The position numbers and the translations under genes were made by a program. The notes beneath the pieces are model-generated. The model saw nothing but the letters and a program-made list of their open reading frames with translations. It had not been told where the DNA came from and made no database searches. Below are positions 19,586 through 29,425 of a stretch of 64,000 bases of DNA, piece by piece (positions within the stretch are counted from its first letter, which is position 1; each line of letters starts with the position of its first letter). The DNA is taken from NCBI GenBank assembly GCA_039621445.1, contig CP154956.1, positions 54,901,419-54,965,418 on the forward strand. Direction: 5' to 3'. This stretch comes from Euglena gracilis. Its lineage: Eukaryota; Euglenida; Euglenophyceae; Euglenales.

Positions 19586-20806
19586 CTTTTGACTGAAATC
19601 CATGTGTTTTGTGCCAGAAACAGGGCGCTGGCGGGTCGAAAAACGCTCGTTTTTGGCTCAAAAACAGTTTCTCTGGGTGCGGGAGGCCAAAAAACATCGT
19701 TTCGGGCAAAAAATTTTTTCGATTTTTTCGACTTTTTCGACGCGGTTTTGACCCAAAGTCAATGGGTCGGCGGCCCAAAACGGGGCGCTGGCGGGTCGAA
19801 AAACGCTCGTTTTCGGCTCAAAAACAGTTTTTCCGGGTCCGGGAGGCCAAAAAACATCGTTTTGGGCAAAAAAATTTTTTTCGATTTTTTTCGACTTTTT
19901 CGACCCGGTTTTGACCCAAAATCAATGGGTCGGCGGCCCAAAACGGGGCGCTGGCGGGTCGAAAAACGCTCGTTTTCGGCTCAAAAACAGTTTTTCTGGG
20001 TCCGGGAGGCCCAAAAAACATCGTTTCGGGCAAAAAAAATTTTTTTTGATTTTTTTCGACTTTTTTGACCCGGTTTTGACCCAAAGTCAATGGGTCGGCG
20101 GCCCAAAACGGGGCGCTGGCGGGTCGGAAAACGCTCGTTTTCGGCTCAAAAACAGTTTTTCCGGGTCCGGGAGGCCAAAAAACATCGTTTTGGGCAAAAA
20201 AAAATTTTTCGATTTTTTTCGACTTTTTTGACCCGGTTTTGACCCAAAGTCAATGGGTCGGCGGCCCAAAACGGGGCCCCGGCGGGTCGAAAAACGCTCG
20301 TTTTCGGCTCGAAAACAGTTTTTCCGGGTCCGGGAGGCCAAAAAACATCGTTTTGGGCAAAAAAATTTTTTTCGATTTTTTTCGACTTTTTTGACCCGGT
20401 TTTGACCCAAAGTCAATGGGTCGGCGGCCCAAAACGGGGCCCCGGCGGGTCGAAAAACGCTCGTTTTCGGCTCGAAAACGGTTTTTCCGGGTCCGAGAGG
20501 CCAAAAAACATCGTTTTGGGCAAAAAAAAAATTTTTCGATTTTTTTCGACTTTTTTGACCCGGTTTTGACCCAAAGTCAATGGGTCGGCGGCCCAAAACG
20601 GGGCCCCGGCGGGTCGAAAAACGCTCGTTTTCGGCTCGAAAACAGTTTTTCCGGGTCCGGGAGGCCAAAAAGCATCGTTTCGGGCAAAAAAAATTTTTTC
20701 GATTTTTTTCGACTTTTTTGACCCGGTTTTGACCCAAAGTCAATGGGTCGGCGGCCCAAAACGGGGCCCCGGCGGGTCGAAAAACGCTCGTTTTCGGCTC
20801 GAAAAC

Positions 20807-20842
<36 letters not shown>

Positions 20843-20905
20843 CCGGGTCCGGGAGGCCAAAAAACATCGTTTCGGGCGAAAAAATTTTTTTCGATTTTTT
20901 TCGAC
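19586..20905. repeat. 164-bp satellite array, main block
   Basis: Eight head-to-tail monomers with starts of GGGTCGGCGGCCCAAAAC at 19764, 19926, 20092, 20255, 20418, 20582 and 20746, giving spacings of 162-166 bp. Each has CGCTGGCGGGTCGAAAAACG, CTCGTTTTCGGCTCAAAAAC, TTTTTCCGGGTCCGGGAGGC, AACATCGTTT and TTTTTTCGACTTTTT. The last monomer carries a poly-T run of about 30 nt at 20812-20842. Both strands are open through many monomers because the unit lacks stops in some frames and length changes shift the phase; this is not evidence of a protein. Confidence 0.97.
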
Positions 20906-21660
20906 TTTTTGGCCGAAAATGGCCAAGTCGAACAGAGGGAAAAGTGTACAAAATGGCTTGAAATGGCCCAAATTGGCAAAAAACGGCCGTATCTCGGGCT
21001 GGGCGGTGAGTTGCGGGGAAACCAAAATCACAGTACATAGAGCGTTCCAAGGGCTTCAATTTAGGTCTCTGGACATTTCCTTTGATTTTGCATCATTTTC
21101 GAGAAATTTTGAAAACATCGATTTTTTGACCCCCCACCCCCCGAAAACGGCTAAGTCGAACAGAGGGAAAAGTGTACAAAACGGCCGTCTGCGCCGAAAA
21201 CGGCCGTATCTCGGGCTAGGCGGGGAGTTGCGGGGAAATCAAAATACCGGTAGATAGGGCGTTCCAAGGGCTTCAAATTAGGTCTCCGGACATTTCCTTT
21301 GGTTTGGCTTCATTTTGGAGATATTTTGAAAATTGACATTTTTTGGCCGTCCAAAGGGGGGGGGGCTTATCCAGGGGGGGTTGGCGAATCCTACCCAGTT
21401 TGGACCCCTTCGCGCGTGAATAACTCGGGCCTGGCGGGGAGTTGGGGGTCAAACCCAGGTGATTCGGAAACTAGGAATCCAGTCGCTCGTGACTGAAAAA
21501 AAAATTTTGGGAACGGGGCCGGGATCATGGTGATAATCCGCCGGTTCCCGAGGTGGCCCCGAGGGGGGGGGGGGGGGGGGGGGGGGTTCGGGGGGGGGGT
21601 TTCCCCCAGGGGTAAGCTTCGCTCTTACCCATAAAGGGATAAGAGCTCAGCGACCCCTCC
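20906..21660. repeat. Satellite flank, 0.75-kb direct repeat copy 1
   Basis: From AAGTCGAACAGAGGGAAA to GATAAGAGCTCAGCGACC, this segment is repeated at 22990-23746 in the same order. The order is two CGTATCTCGGGCT units, a GAATAACTCGGGCCTGGCGG segment, a CAGTCGCTCGTGACTGAAAA segment, a long G run (32 or more), and the CTTCGCTCTTA module. This shows a block duplication that includes satellite plus flank. Confidence 0.93.
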
Positions 21661-22046
21661 ATACATATCGGCGCACTCCATGGAGCTCTTTTGCCTGAAA
21701 TCCATGGGTTTTGTGCCAGAAAAAGGGCGCCGGTGGGTCGAAAAACGCTCATATTCGGCCCAGACACAGTTTTTCCGGGTCCGGGAGGCCCAAAAACATC
21801 GTTTCGGGCAAAAATTTTTTTTTCGATTTTTTTCGAGCTTTTCGACCCGGTTTTGACCCAAAGTCAATGGGTCGGCGGCCCAAAACGGGGCGCTGGCGGG
21901 TCGGAAAACGCTCGTTTTCGGCTCAAAAACAGTTTTTCTGGGTCCGGGAGGCCAAAAAACATCGTTTCGGGCAAAAAATTTTTTTTCGATTTTTTTCGAC
22001 TTTTTTGACCCGGTTTGACCCAAAGTCAATGGGTCGGCGGCCCAAA
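21661..22046. repeat. 164-bp satellite, second block, left part
   Basis: Two monomers and one diverged leading unit, ending within GGCGGCCCAAA where the transposon at 22047 has inserted. The same monomer resumes at 22531. Confidence 0.93.
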
Positions 22047-22530
22047 CAGGGAATTTCTTAAGGACCCCCGGGGGGGGGGGTCCAGCCTCCGGCTGGCAAA
22101 AAGGCTGCTGGCTGGATTTGAGCTGCTGGCTGGACCCCCCCGGGGGGGGGGTCCGGGGCTGGAGCGGGCTGGGCTGGGCTGGGTCGAGGAAAAACAAAAT
22201 TTCCTAACACATTTTGGCCATTTTCGACATTTTGATGGGTGGAGCTAGATCAAGGCTGGGGGGCTGTGATGGAGGGGCTGTGATGAGGGGGAAAAATGCA
22301 GGGATAAATGAGCTGGACAGCCCAGTTGGCTGGCCGGCCTACGGCCGGCTGGGCCGGCCTTCGGCCGGCTGGCCCGGCCTCCGGCCGGGCTGGACCCGAC
22401 TTTATTTCACTCGACCCCGGGGGGGGGGGGGCTCCCAGCCCGAATTTGGGCTGCTGGCTGGATTTGAGCTGCTGGCTGGCTGGACCCCCCCCCCGGGGGT
22501 AGGGTACCCTCCGGCTTAAGAAATTCCCTG
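22047..22530. mobile_element. hAT-like MITE inserted in a satellite monomer
   Basis: Ends are CAGGGAATTTCTTAAGGACC and CCGGCTTAAGAAATTCCCTG, with perfect 8-bp duplications GGCCCAAA (22039-22046 and 22531-22538). The satellite sequence reads continuously across the site when the element and one duplicate are disregarded, which confirms the boundaries. The 484-bp interior has GGCTGCTGGCTGGATTTGAG repeats in direct orientation (about 22101 and 22450) and CCGGCCTTCGGCCGG hairpins at 22340-22385. No transposase. Confidence 0.95.
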
Positions 22531-22989
22531 GGCCCAAAGCGGGGCGCTGGCGGGTCGAAAAACGCTCGTTTTCGGCTCAAAAACAGTTTTTCCAGGTCCG
22601 GGAGGCCAAAAAACATCGTTTCGGGCAAAAAAAATTTCGATTTTTTTCGACTTTTTTGACCCGGTTTTGACCCAAAGTCAATGGGTCGGCGGCCCAAAAC
22701 GGGGCGCTGGCGGGTCGAAAAACGCTCGTTTTCGGCTCCAAAACAGTTTTTTTGGGTCCGGGAGGCCCAAAAACATCGTTTCGGGCAAAAAAATTTTTTT
22801 CGATTTTTTTCGACTTTTTCGACCCGGTTTTGACCCAAAGTCAATGGGTCGGCGGTCCAAAACGGGGCGCCGGCGGGTCGAAAAATGCTCGTTTTCGGCT
22901 CCAAAACAGTTTTTCCGGGTCCGGGAGGCCAAAAAACATCGTTTTGGGCAAAAAAAATTTTTTCGATTTTTTTCGACTTTTTGGGCCGA
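22531..22989. repeat. 164-bp satellite, second block, right part
   Basis: Monomers continue with GGGTCGGCGG at about 22684 and 22848 and the same internal landmarks as the main array. Confidence 0.93.
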
Positions 22990-23746
22990 AAACGGTCAAA
23001 CAAACAAGTCGAACAGAGGGAAATGTGTACAAAATGGCCTGAAATGGCCCAAATTGGCCAAAAAACGCCCGTATCTCAGGCTGGGCGGTGAGTTGCGGGG
23101 AAACCAAAGTCCCAGTAGATAGAGCGTTCCAAGGGTTTCAATTTAGGTCTCCGGACATTTCCTTTGATTTTGCATCATTTTCGAGAAATTTTGCAAACAT
23201 CGATTTTTTGACCCCCCACCCCCCGAAAACGGCTAAGTCGGACAGTGGGAAAAGTGTACAAAACGGCCATCTGCGCCGAAAACGGCCGTATCTCGGGCTA
23301 GGCGGGGAGTTGCGGGGAAATCAAAATACCGGTGGATGGGGCGTTCCAAGGGCTTCAAATTAGGTCTCCGGACATTTCCTTTGATTTGGCTTCATTTTGG
23401 AGATATTTTGAAAATTGACATTTTTTGGCCGAAATGGCAGAGTCCAAAGGGGGGGGCTCATCCAGGGGGGGCGGGTAAATCCTACCGAGTTTGGACCCCT
23501 TCGCGCGTGAATAATTCGGGCCTGGCGGGGAGTTGGGGGTCAAACCCAGGTGATTCGGAAACTAGGAATCCAGTCGCTCGTGACTGAAAAAAAAAATTTT
23601 GGGAACGGGGCCGGGATCATGGTGATAATCCGTCGGTTCTCCTGGTGGCCCCGACCCGGGGGGGGGGGGAGGGGGGGGTCGAGGGGGGGGATTTCGACGG
23701 TGGTAAGCTTCGCTCTTACCCATAAAGGGATAAGAGCTCAGCGACC
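22990..23746. repeat. Satellite flank, 0.75-kb direct repeat copy 2
   Basis: Second copy of 20906-21660. Small differences include GGTGGATGGGG versus GGTAGATAGGG, and a shorter G run. It ends with the GGTAAGCTTCGCTCTTACCC hairpin and GATAAGAGCTCAGCGACC. Confidence 0.93.
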
Positions 23747-24116
23747 CCCCACTTATAACCCCCCTGGGGGTCATAACCCCCCCAAAATAAGGCTTCGCGG
23801 GCCGATCAAGCAAAAATACAAAAATAAATGCATTCTTTTTTTGTTTGTAATTCCTGCTTTCAATGAAGTTTTGGAATGCACGATATTGTTGCAATCATTA
23901 CAGCTAAAACAGGAAACTTTGGCCCCTCGTGCCAGCTATTTGGCCTAGAGTTGCCAGAACGTTGCCCCCTCGCGCCAGCTATTTGGTTCAGAGTTGCCAA
24001 GACGTTGGCACCAAAATGGTGCCAAGTTTCTGCAACAACTGGCCAGTATTTTTGGCCACTGCTACAACGAACAATTTTTTTTTGATAAACCATCATGAAT
24101 CCCGGGTGCCAAAGTA
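23747..24116. other. No gene recognised
   Basis: TTATAACCCCCCTGGGGGTCA palindromic phrase at 23754, then a unique segment with an imperfect repeat of CGTGCCAGCTATTTGGCCTA and CGCGCCAGCTATTTGGTTCA (23928, 23969), each followed by GAGTTGCCA. Confidence 0.45.
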
Positions 24117-24381
24117 CCTGCCCCCCCCCCCTTGTCGTACGACCACCCCTCATTTACGACCACCCCCCGGTCACAGGTTGCAGATCATGGGGGTGTTATG
24201 ACCCCCCCGGTCACAGTTGCAGGTTTTTTTTGTGCGAAAATTTGACCACCTTACCTACGACCGCCCCCTCATTGCGACCACCCCCCGGTCGCAGGTTGCA
24301 GGTTATGGGGGTGTTACGACCCCCCCCCCTCTGTCACAGGTTGCAGGAACCCGGTCGTACGACAAGGGGGGGGGGGGCGGG
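24117..24381. mobile_element. TA-flanked MITE with TTGTCGTACGACC termini
   Basis: TA at 24115-24116, then CCTGCCCCCC and a run ending in TTGTCGTACGACCACC. The right end is CCGGTCGTACGACAAGGGGG through GCGGG and then TA at 24382-24383. Internally CCACCCCCCGGTCACAGGTT and GCAGGTTATGGGGGTGTTAC recur. A TA duplication indicates a Tc1/mariner-like non-autonomous element; CGTACG is itself palindromic. Confidence 0.75.
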
Positions 24382-25129
24382 TAATGGCAACCGGGCACCG
24401 TGGTTTTGGCCACTTGGTGCCAAAGTTTTGGTCACCACGAGACAGAATGGCGGCACGTGGTGCCTGGATTTTGGCAACTGTAGGCCAAGTTACTGGCCAC
24501 CAAGGGCCACGGTTTTGGCCACTGTGCGCCAAAGAAATGGCGGTTAGCTGTAAATCCCAGGGGCATTTACTATCATTGTGTTGCTGGTTTTCCTCTTTGG
24601 TTTTGCCAATAATGCAAAACTCTCCATCCCCTGTTTACAGTTCTATACCCCTGTTTACAGGCTTTGGCAAAAGATGTCCTTGTTTGTCTGACGGGAAAAC
24701 CATCAAGCAAAAAAATTAGAATTCTGAATGTGTGGGTATATCCAGCTTAATTTCTCTTTTTGTGTTGAGGATGAAAAGAAAGCTAGGGGGGGAGGGGTTA
24801 TAAGTCCAGTTTGGTTGGTCGGCCCGAGGGGGGTTTACAAGTGGGGGGGGGGTCAAAAGTGGGGTGGGGTTTAAAACTCCCAAAATCCACAGACATTTTC
24901 ATTTTGTGGCTGCTTTGTGAACAAATTGGACATTTTTCTGCTTTCAAGGGTTCCGAGCTATAATTTGAGGTAAAAGACTGAAAAAAAATGCATGGTTTTG
25001 GTCCGGGAGTTTGACTGTCCCCCTCAATATACCCCATAGAAGGAATAAAAAAACCCCGAGGGTCGTGAAATCCCACCCAATATAAAACCGGGTGTTTTTT
25101 TGCATATTCTTCAGGATTTTTCTCATTCC
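24382..25129. other. No gene recognised
   Basis: Unique sequence with GTGGTTTTGGCCACTTGGTG and CACGGTTTTGGCCACTGTGC phrases repeating at about 24402 and 24509. The short phrase CCCCTGTTTACAG is duplicated at 24628 and 24650. No exon supported. Confidence 0.4.
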
Positions 25130-25244
25130 ATGCTGTCTGCGCGGTGCTTACTGGCATTTGCTGAGAGTGGCTTTTGTTTATTTGCCATCATCAAATCAAA
25201 AAACTGGGCATTGGTATTGGGGGATTGTTCAGTTGCTCTCTGTG
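25130..25244 (+). CDS. Candidate exon, hydrophobic, unknown
   Basis: ATG at 25130 gives MLSARCLLAFAESGFCLFAI, IKSKNWALVLGDCSVALC, ending at TGTG|GTAAGG, a good donor. It ends in phase 1, whereas the next exon is entered in phase 0, so the two are not directly compatible. It could be a separate first exon or chance. Confidence 0.25.
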
Positions 25245-25556
25245 GTAAGGGGGAAGATGATAACAAATTTAGTGGTGTCGATGACAAGGCCCGCAAAATT
25301 CACAACTTTGTCCGAAGTTTCCATCTCGTTCCAACAAAAAAATCAAATGGATCGCATCAATAATGCATTGTGATTCCTCATTCTGAGCGTTTCATTTTTC
25401 TGTGTTGTGCCGCTTGAAACATTGGACCTCCCCATTTTCAGGAGGGGGGGGGGGCTGTACGCCAACGGCCTTCACTGGCAGTGTCAGTGACACTTTGGAG
25501 GTCCAATTCCACATGATCTCTGCCAAAATGATTGCCTGCGGTCCCCTTCCCTGCAG

Positions 25557-25718
25557 TCATTTGCGGCGCGATCGCGGGTTATGGAAGAGCAGCATTTGGC
25601 ATGGCTGCAGTTGCAAGAGTCTTTTGAGGGGACGGCTGGGGTGGAGCGCCGTTGTGCAAGGGGCCAGGCGGTGCTGAGCAGGATGGCGCACGCCGAGTGG
25701 ATAGAGCTGCAATTACAG
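25557..25718 (+). CDS. Exon of helical, probably coiled-coil protein
   Basis: Acceptor CCTTCCCTGCAG and donor TTACAG|GTTTGG bound exactly 54 codons in phase 0: SFAARSRVMEEQHLAWLQLQ, ESFEGTAGVERRCARGQAVL, SRMAHAEWIELQLQ. The high Gln, Glu, Leu and Arg content and regularly spaced hydrophobic residues suggest amphipathic helix or coiled coil. It is continuous in phase with 26347. No family is recognised; such pieces are common in ciliary and cytoskeletal scaffolds, but that is only an analogy. Confidence 0.65.
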
Positions 25719-26346
25719 GTTTGGGTTGTTTTACACCAGAAAGCAATTTCAATTGAGTTCAAGACAGAAAGCAGAGAATCTTTCTTGTGCGGCCACTGTT
25801 TACCTCCCCCCTTGTCTTTGACACCGCTTGTCCACAACAGGCACTCCTTGTCAACCGCATTTTCCCCGAAATTTGGCGTGCCAAGGACCGGGGTGGAGAA
25901 GGTAATTCATTTTCTGTCATTTTCTCAGCCATTATTTCTGACTTTTTTTTCACCTTTTTAGTTTTTAGTTTATAAAAATGTTCGGGCAAAAATGTTTGAC
26001 CATTGTTCGGTTTATGGTGCCAGGATTTAGGGAGGGAGAGTCCCCACCTAATTGGTTGGAGGGGTGTCCGGATCCTTGGCCGGGGTCTGGATCAACCCCA
26101 AGGGTACCTGGGAAACCTCCACGAAAGGTCAAAAATATATTTTTTTTATTTCTGACTTTTTAAAAATAAAAAATTTCTTTTCCTGATGCCTTTTTTTTCC
26201 TTCGGATTTGGCAATTTTGTCCGATTTTTGGGGGCATTTTTTTCTGGCCTGGCACCAGTTGGCCCAAAACCCCGTCATTTTTGCTGTGCCAGTGCTTACG
26301 GGGAGGGTGCCCCCCACCTTCTTTCACCCTGCATCTTCACCCCCAG
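25719..26346 (+). other. Putative intron
   Basis: GTTTGG donor to TCACCCCCAG acceptor, 628 bp. AT-rich with T runs, no transposon with clear ends. It contains a GGTACCTGGGAAACC phrase near 26105. Splicing is inferred from frame only. Confidence 0.5.
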
Positions 26347-26562
26347 ATATGCCAGGATGAAGAGCAGACTTTGCGCAAACAATTCTTGTCTCGATGTTTG
26401 GCAACATTTGAGATCCTCTATTTGGAGACAGAAGAGGTCAAGTGGCGAGCTCGCTGGTCTATTCGAGAATTCTGCAGTCGGGCAGCAGTGGAAAGGGATG
26501 TCGGTGATGTTAAATTCAGCTGGCGATGCCGTGAAGCGCAACAGCAGTTACAAAATCTGGAG
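26347..26562 (+). CDS. Exon of helical, probably coiled-coil protein
   Basis: 72 codons in phase 0 from TTCACCCCCAG to CTGGAG|GTTTGT: ICQDEEQTLRKQFLSRCLAT, FEILYLETEEVKWRARWSIR, EFCSRAAVERDVGDVKFSWR, CREAQQQLQNLE. Strongly charged with helical periodicity and no Pro, as expected for coiled coil. It follows 25557-25718 without a phase change. The antisense frame is also open but lacks matching splice sites. Confidence 0.68.
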
Positions 26563-26832
26563 GTTTGTGTTGCCTTTGATCTGAGATTGGAGAGGGAAGA
26601 AAACTTGCCATGGTATGTTTCCACACCACCTCACTGAGACTGACAGTATGTGCCAATATTTTAAATCATGGTTGAAAGAATTTATGGTCTTTATTTTGTC
26701 TCTGAGGCAGGGCGTTGCTTCAGAATATTTGACCCCAGGGGGTCCAGCCAGCCAGCAGCCTTTTTCCAGCCACGGACTCTCTGCCATCGACGAGTTTTAT
26801 TCATTTCCAGCCGCCCAAAAGGGGCCCAACGG
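26563..26832 (+). other. Putative intron, first part
   Basis: Contains TCCAGCCAGCCAGCAGCCTT (26751) and GCCATCGACGAGTTTTATTC with TTTCCAG, a phrase that recurs at 47922-47952. That shared phrase is thus part of a dispersed repeat that happens to resemble a splice acceptor. Confidence 0.5.
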
Positions 26833-26840
26833 GTGGCTGG

Positions 26841-27166
26841 CAGACTGTTTTTTTAAGGTGGTGCCGACCCCACCCCGCGCGCGGGGGGGGGGGGTGCGTG
26901 CCTGGGCAGGCACTCCAAGGCACTCCCGATCCGACCCCCCCGGGGGGGGGGGTAGGGCACACGGCCAAAAGTGCCCGAGCACAGACCCTGGCGCCTTTGG
27001 CGCCGGGGAGCCAAAGATGGCCTATTTTCAAAGGAATGTGCCTTGGCGCAGGCTGAATTCCGACCCCCCCCCCCGTGGAGGGGGGGGGGTAGTGCCTGCC
27101 TGGGCAGGCATCCCAAGGCACTCCGGACCCCCCTCCCCCCCCCGGGGTTGGCAACAAAACAGCCTG
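26841..27166. mobile_element. hAT-like MITE, family A relative
   Basis: Ends CAGACTGTTTTTTTAAGG and CAACAAAACAGCCTG, flanked by perfect 8-bp duplications GTGGCTGG (26833-26840 and 27167-27174). The interior has GTGCCTGGGCAGGCACTCCA in both halves, the mini-hairpin CTGGCGCCTTTGGCGCCGGG (26989) and GGCCTATTTTCAAAGGAATG, shared with 38200 and 48615. It lies in a putative intron of the coiled-coil gene. Confidence 0.9.
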
Positions 27167-27174
27167 GTGGCTGG

Positions 27175-27736
27175 ACGGTAGCAGATTTTTGGCTTTCAGG
27201 GGGGCAAAATGGGCCGAAAAGGGGAGGGGCTCAAGAAAAGGGCAAAAATTGGGTCGGAATCGGACTGTTCAGGACAAATTTTGGGTCCAAAAATCTATTT
27301 TGTTTGCATTGTGGCAGTTTTTTGTACATTTTTTTCAGCTTCTATTCGACCTTGGGTTTGGCCTAGCCCTGGGACCATACCATTGCTTAACACCTGTCCC
27401 ATCCCACCCCCAGGGGGTGACTGACTGGTTTTTTTCAGAGTGACTGGCTGGTTTTTTTTTTTTGGCCCAGAGCCCCCCCCCCCCCCCCCGGGTGGGGCAG
27501 GCCCAAAAATGAAAAAGTGGCTGGCCTGATTCCGAAGGGGCCGGAAATTTTTTGGATTTTTTGCGACTTTTTGACAAAATTTCATTGCCTCCTGAAGAGT
27601 GGCCGATCCCCTGGGGGGGGGGTAAAGTGACTGACTGGTTTTTTTGGATGACTGACTGGTTTTTTCAGAATGGAAAGTGACCCCCCTCCCCCCCCGGGGG
27701 GGTCGCTAAGCAATGGTATGCCTGGGACCCCTATGG
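27175..27736. repeat. TGACTGACTGGTTTTT dispersed repeat within putative intron
   Basis: GGTGACTGACTGGTTTTTTT (27416), GAGTGACTGGCTGGTTTTTT (27439), then AAGTGACTGACTGGTTTTTT (27626) and GATGACTGACTGGTTTTTTC (27648) surround a C run and GCCGGAAATTTTTTGGATTT. Related motifs are listed at 12698-13674. The ends of the element are not clear. Confidence 0.6.
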
Positions 27737-27744
27737 GGGGGGTC

Positions 27745-28174
27745 CAGGGTTCGATATAAGGAGGGTGTACATGGTTTAGGTGGGGGGGGTGTCCCCCCCC
27801 CCCCCCCCCTCCTGGCCCGCAGGGGGGGGCCGGACCACCCCCCCCCCCACCTGCAAGGGGGGTCCGGACCGACCCTGGGGGGCAAAAATTGACCCCCCCC
27901 AAAAAGGGTCAATTTTTTCCTCCGGCGCTTTGCGCCGAAAATTTTTTGCATTTTTGGCGCATTTTTGCCCAAAAAGTGCCCAAAATGGCACTTTTGGTCG
28001 TTTTGGGGGGTCAAAAATTTTCGGCCCGGCGCTTTGCGCCGGGCCGAAAATTCGGCCACCCTGACCGCGCACCTGTTTAGGTGGGGGGGGGGGGTCGCCC
28101 CCGCCCCCCCCCCCCTGCCCCGCGGGGGGGGGGGTCCGGACCACCCCCCCCACCTGTCCTTATATCGAACCCTG
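27745..28174. mobile_element. hAT-like MITE, family B (CAGGGTTCGATATAAGGA ends), copy 1
   Basis: Ends CAGGGTTCGATATAAGGA and TCCTTATATCGAACCCTG, flanked by perfect 8-bp duplications GGGGGGTC (27737-27744, 28175-28182). CAGGGTTCG and 8-bp duplication are typical of hAT termini. The 430-bp interior has C/G runs, GTTTAGGTGGGGG near both ends, and the mini-hairpin CCGGCGCTTTGCGCCG twice (27923, 28027). Copy 2 is at 59875-60276. Confidence 0.95.
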
Positions 28175-28182
28175 GGGGGGTC

Positions 28183-28909
28183 AGCCAGCAGCCTTTTCCA
28201 GACAGCCCAAATGTTCCAGCCTCGGGCCCTGCTTAAAGGGGGCCCTTAAGCAACGCCCTGCTCTGAGGGTCTCGCAGAATCTGGTAGGGGCAGTCCCTCA
28301 AAACTGCTGTGGTTAAACCAGGTGAGAAAGGGCGAAGGTTCAACCCCCCCACAAATCAGCAAGTTATGCAAAAACGTTGGTTTCTTTATCCAATTATTTG
28401 ACCTGGCACCCGTTTGCAACCCATTTTTGGCCCTTTTTGCACCCATCATGGCAAGAATCCGTTATCCGCCGTATAATTTTCTCCTCCTCCCCTGCAAAGT
28501 TAGTGGACCGATTTGCAGAGAGTTATCTGGGCAGAACCAACGCCAATGACGGATCGATTCACCACCTTCCCTAAAAGTAATTGCGTCAAACGCTATTTGT
28601 TTTTTTTATAATTTAATCCAATTTGATTCACTGGACACAAAACATTGTGGGCGTTTCGGGTTATTTATGTAACCAGATCTTTTTTTTGCAGGGCTTTAAG
28701 GGCACTACAAAGTTATCTGGGAAGGGGTTTGTTGTTGGCGGCTGGAAAGGAAGCCATTTGCATTCGATGTAATTTGTCGATGGGGGGGGGGGCAGGGACC
28801 TACCACGTCAGCAATCTTTCTTGGCAGCAAGTTCTCCGAATCTCCCCCAGGTGCCTTTCTTTGTTTCATGAACTTCTGCCACATGTGCATCACATCCTCC
28901 CCTGCCCAG
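28183..28909 (+). other. Putative intron with possible small exons
   Basis: Mostly unique sequence. Frames at 28498-28570 (LVDRFAESYLGRTNANDGSI) and 28690-28770 (ALRALQSYLGRGLLL) both contain SYLGR, but neither has a convincing pair of splice sites; either could be a missed exon. Confidence 0.35.
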
Positions 28910-28999
28910 GCAATTGAGCGATTGGAAATTTTGGATGAGGAAAGCCGTGAGGGTGCCCTTCTCGGAGATCATTGTGAAGCACTCAGCACACGTTTTCAG
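28910..28999 (+). CDS. Exon of helical, probably coiled-coil protein
   Basis: 30 codons in phase 0 from TCCTCCCCTGCCCAG to TTTCAG|GTCCCT: AIERLEILDEESREGALLGD, HCEALSTRFQ. Short, charged and helical, in frame with 26347-26562 at its 5' side and with 31256 at its 3' side. Confidence 0.62.
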
Positions 29000-29425
29000 G
29001 TCCCTTTGTCCATTTGTCCCAGCACAGGTTGGGATTGCCATGTAACTTCAAGAGGGGGTGTTGGCGTCTTCAGTCTCTCTTCATGAATCAAAATCAAAGT
29101 CAAAACATGTCAGCCTAACTTTAGTCAAAACCAATCCAGCAATGATTGAAGAGGCAAGAATTGTGTGGTTCTATTTTTGCAGTTTGGACCACCCATTTGA
29201 TTGCACCCCCTTTGCCCACCGACCACCCCTGTACACCAGCCACCCCCTGGTCGGGGGTTGCAGGTAACCATATGATCTCTGCCCTGGTCGAGGTTGTAAG
29301 AAAAATCTCGTTGGTGGCAGGGGGTGGGTTCTTTGCCATTCAAAAGATTGCAGAGCTGGGGTGCAAATAAAATCCTTGAATTCGTTCGAAGGAGTCATAT
29401 TTGTATGTTTTGTGTTTTCATTTTT
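29000..29425 (+). other. Putative intron, first part
   Basis: Unique sequence with GACCACCCCTGTACACCAGC and CACCCCCTGGTCGGGGGTTG (29221, 29242), which resemble the internal phrases of the TA-flanked element at 24117. No exon supported. Confidence 0.4.

Noticed and set aside
20087-21031. Long minus-strand ORF of about 314 codons, Lys/Arg/Phe-rich
   Set aside because: It is six monomers of the 164-bp satellite read in frame; both strands are equally open and the peptide repeats with the DNA period.
21609-21652. tRNA-like fold in the GTAAGCTTCGCTCTTA module
   Set aside because: Only one stem is clear; there is no cloverleaf, TTC loop or anticodon arm, and it is part of a larger repeat module.
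27745-28174. Coding frames in the C/G-run interiors of transposons
   Set aside because: Pro/Gly-only peptides from homopolymers on both strands; no transposase motif was seen in any element.
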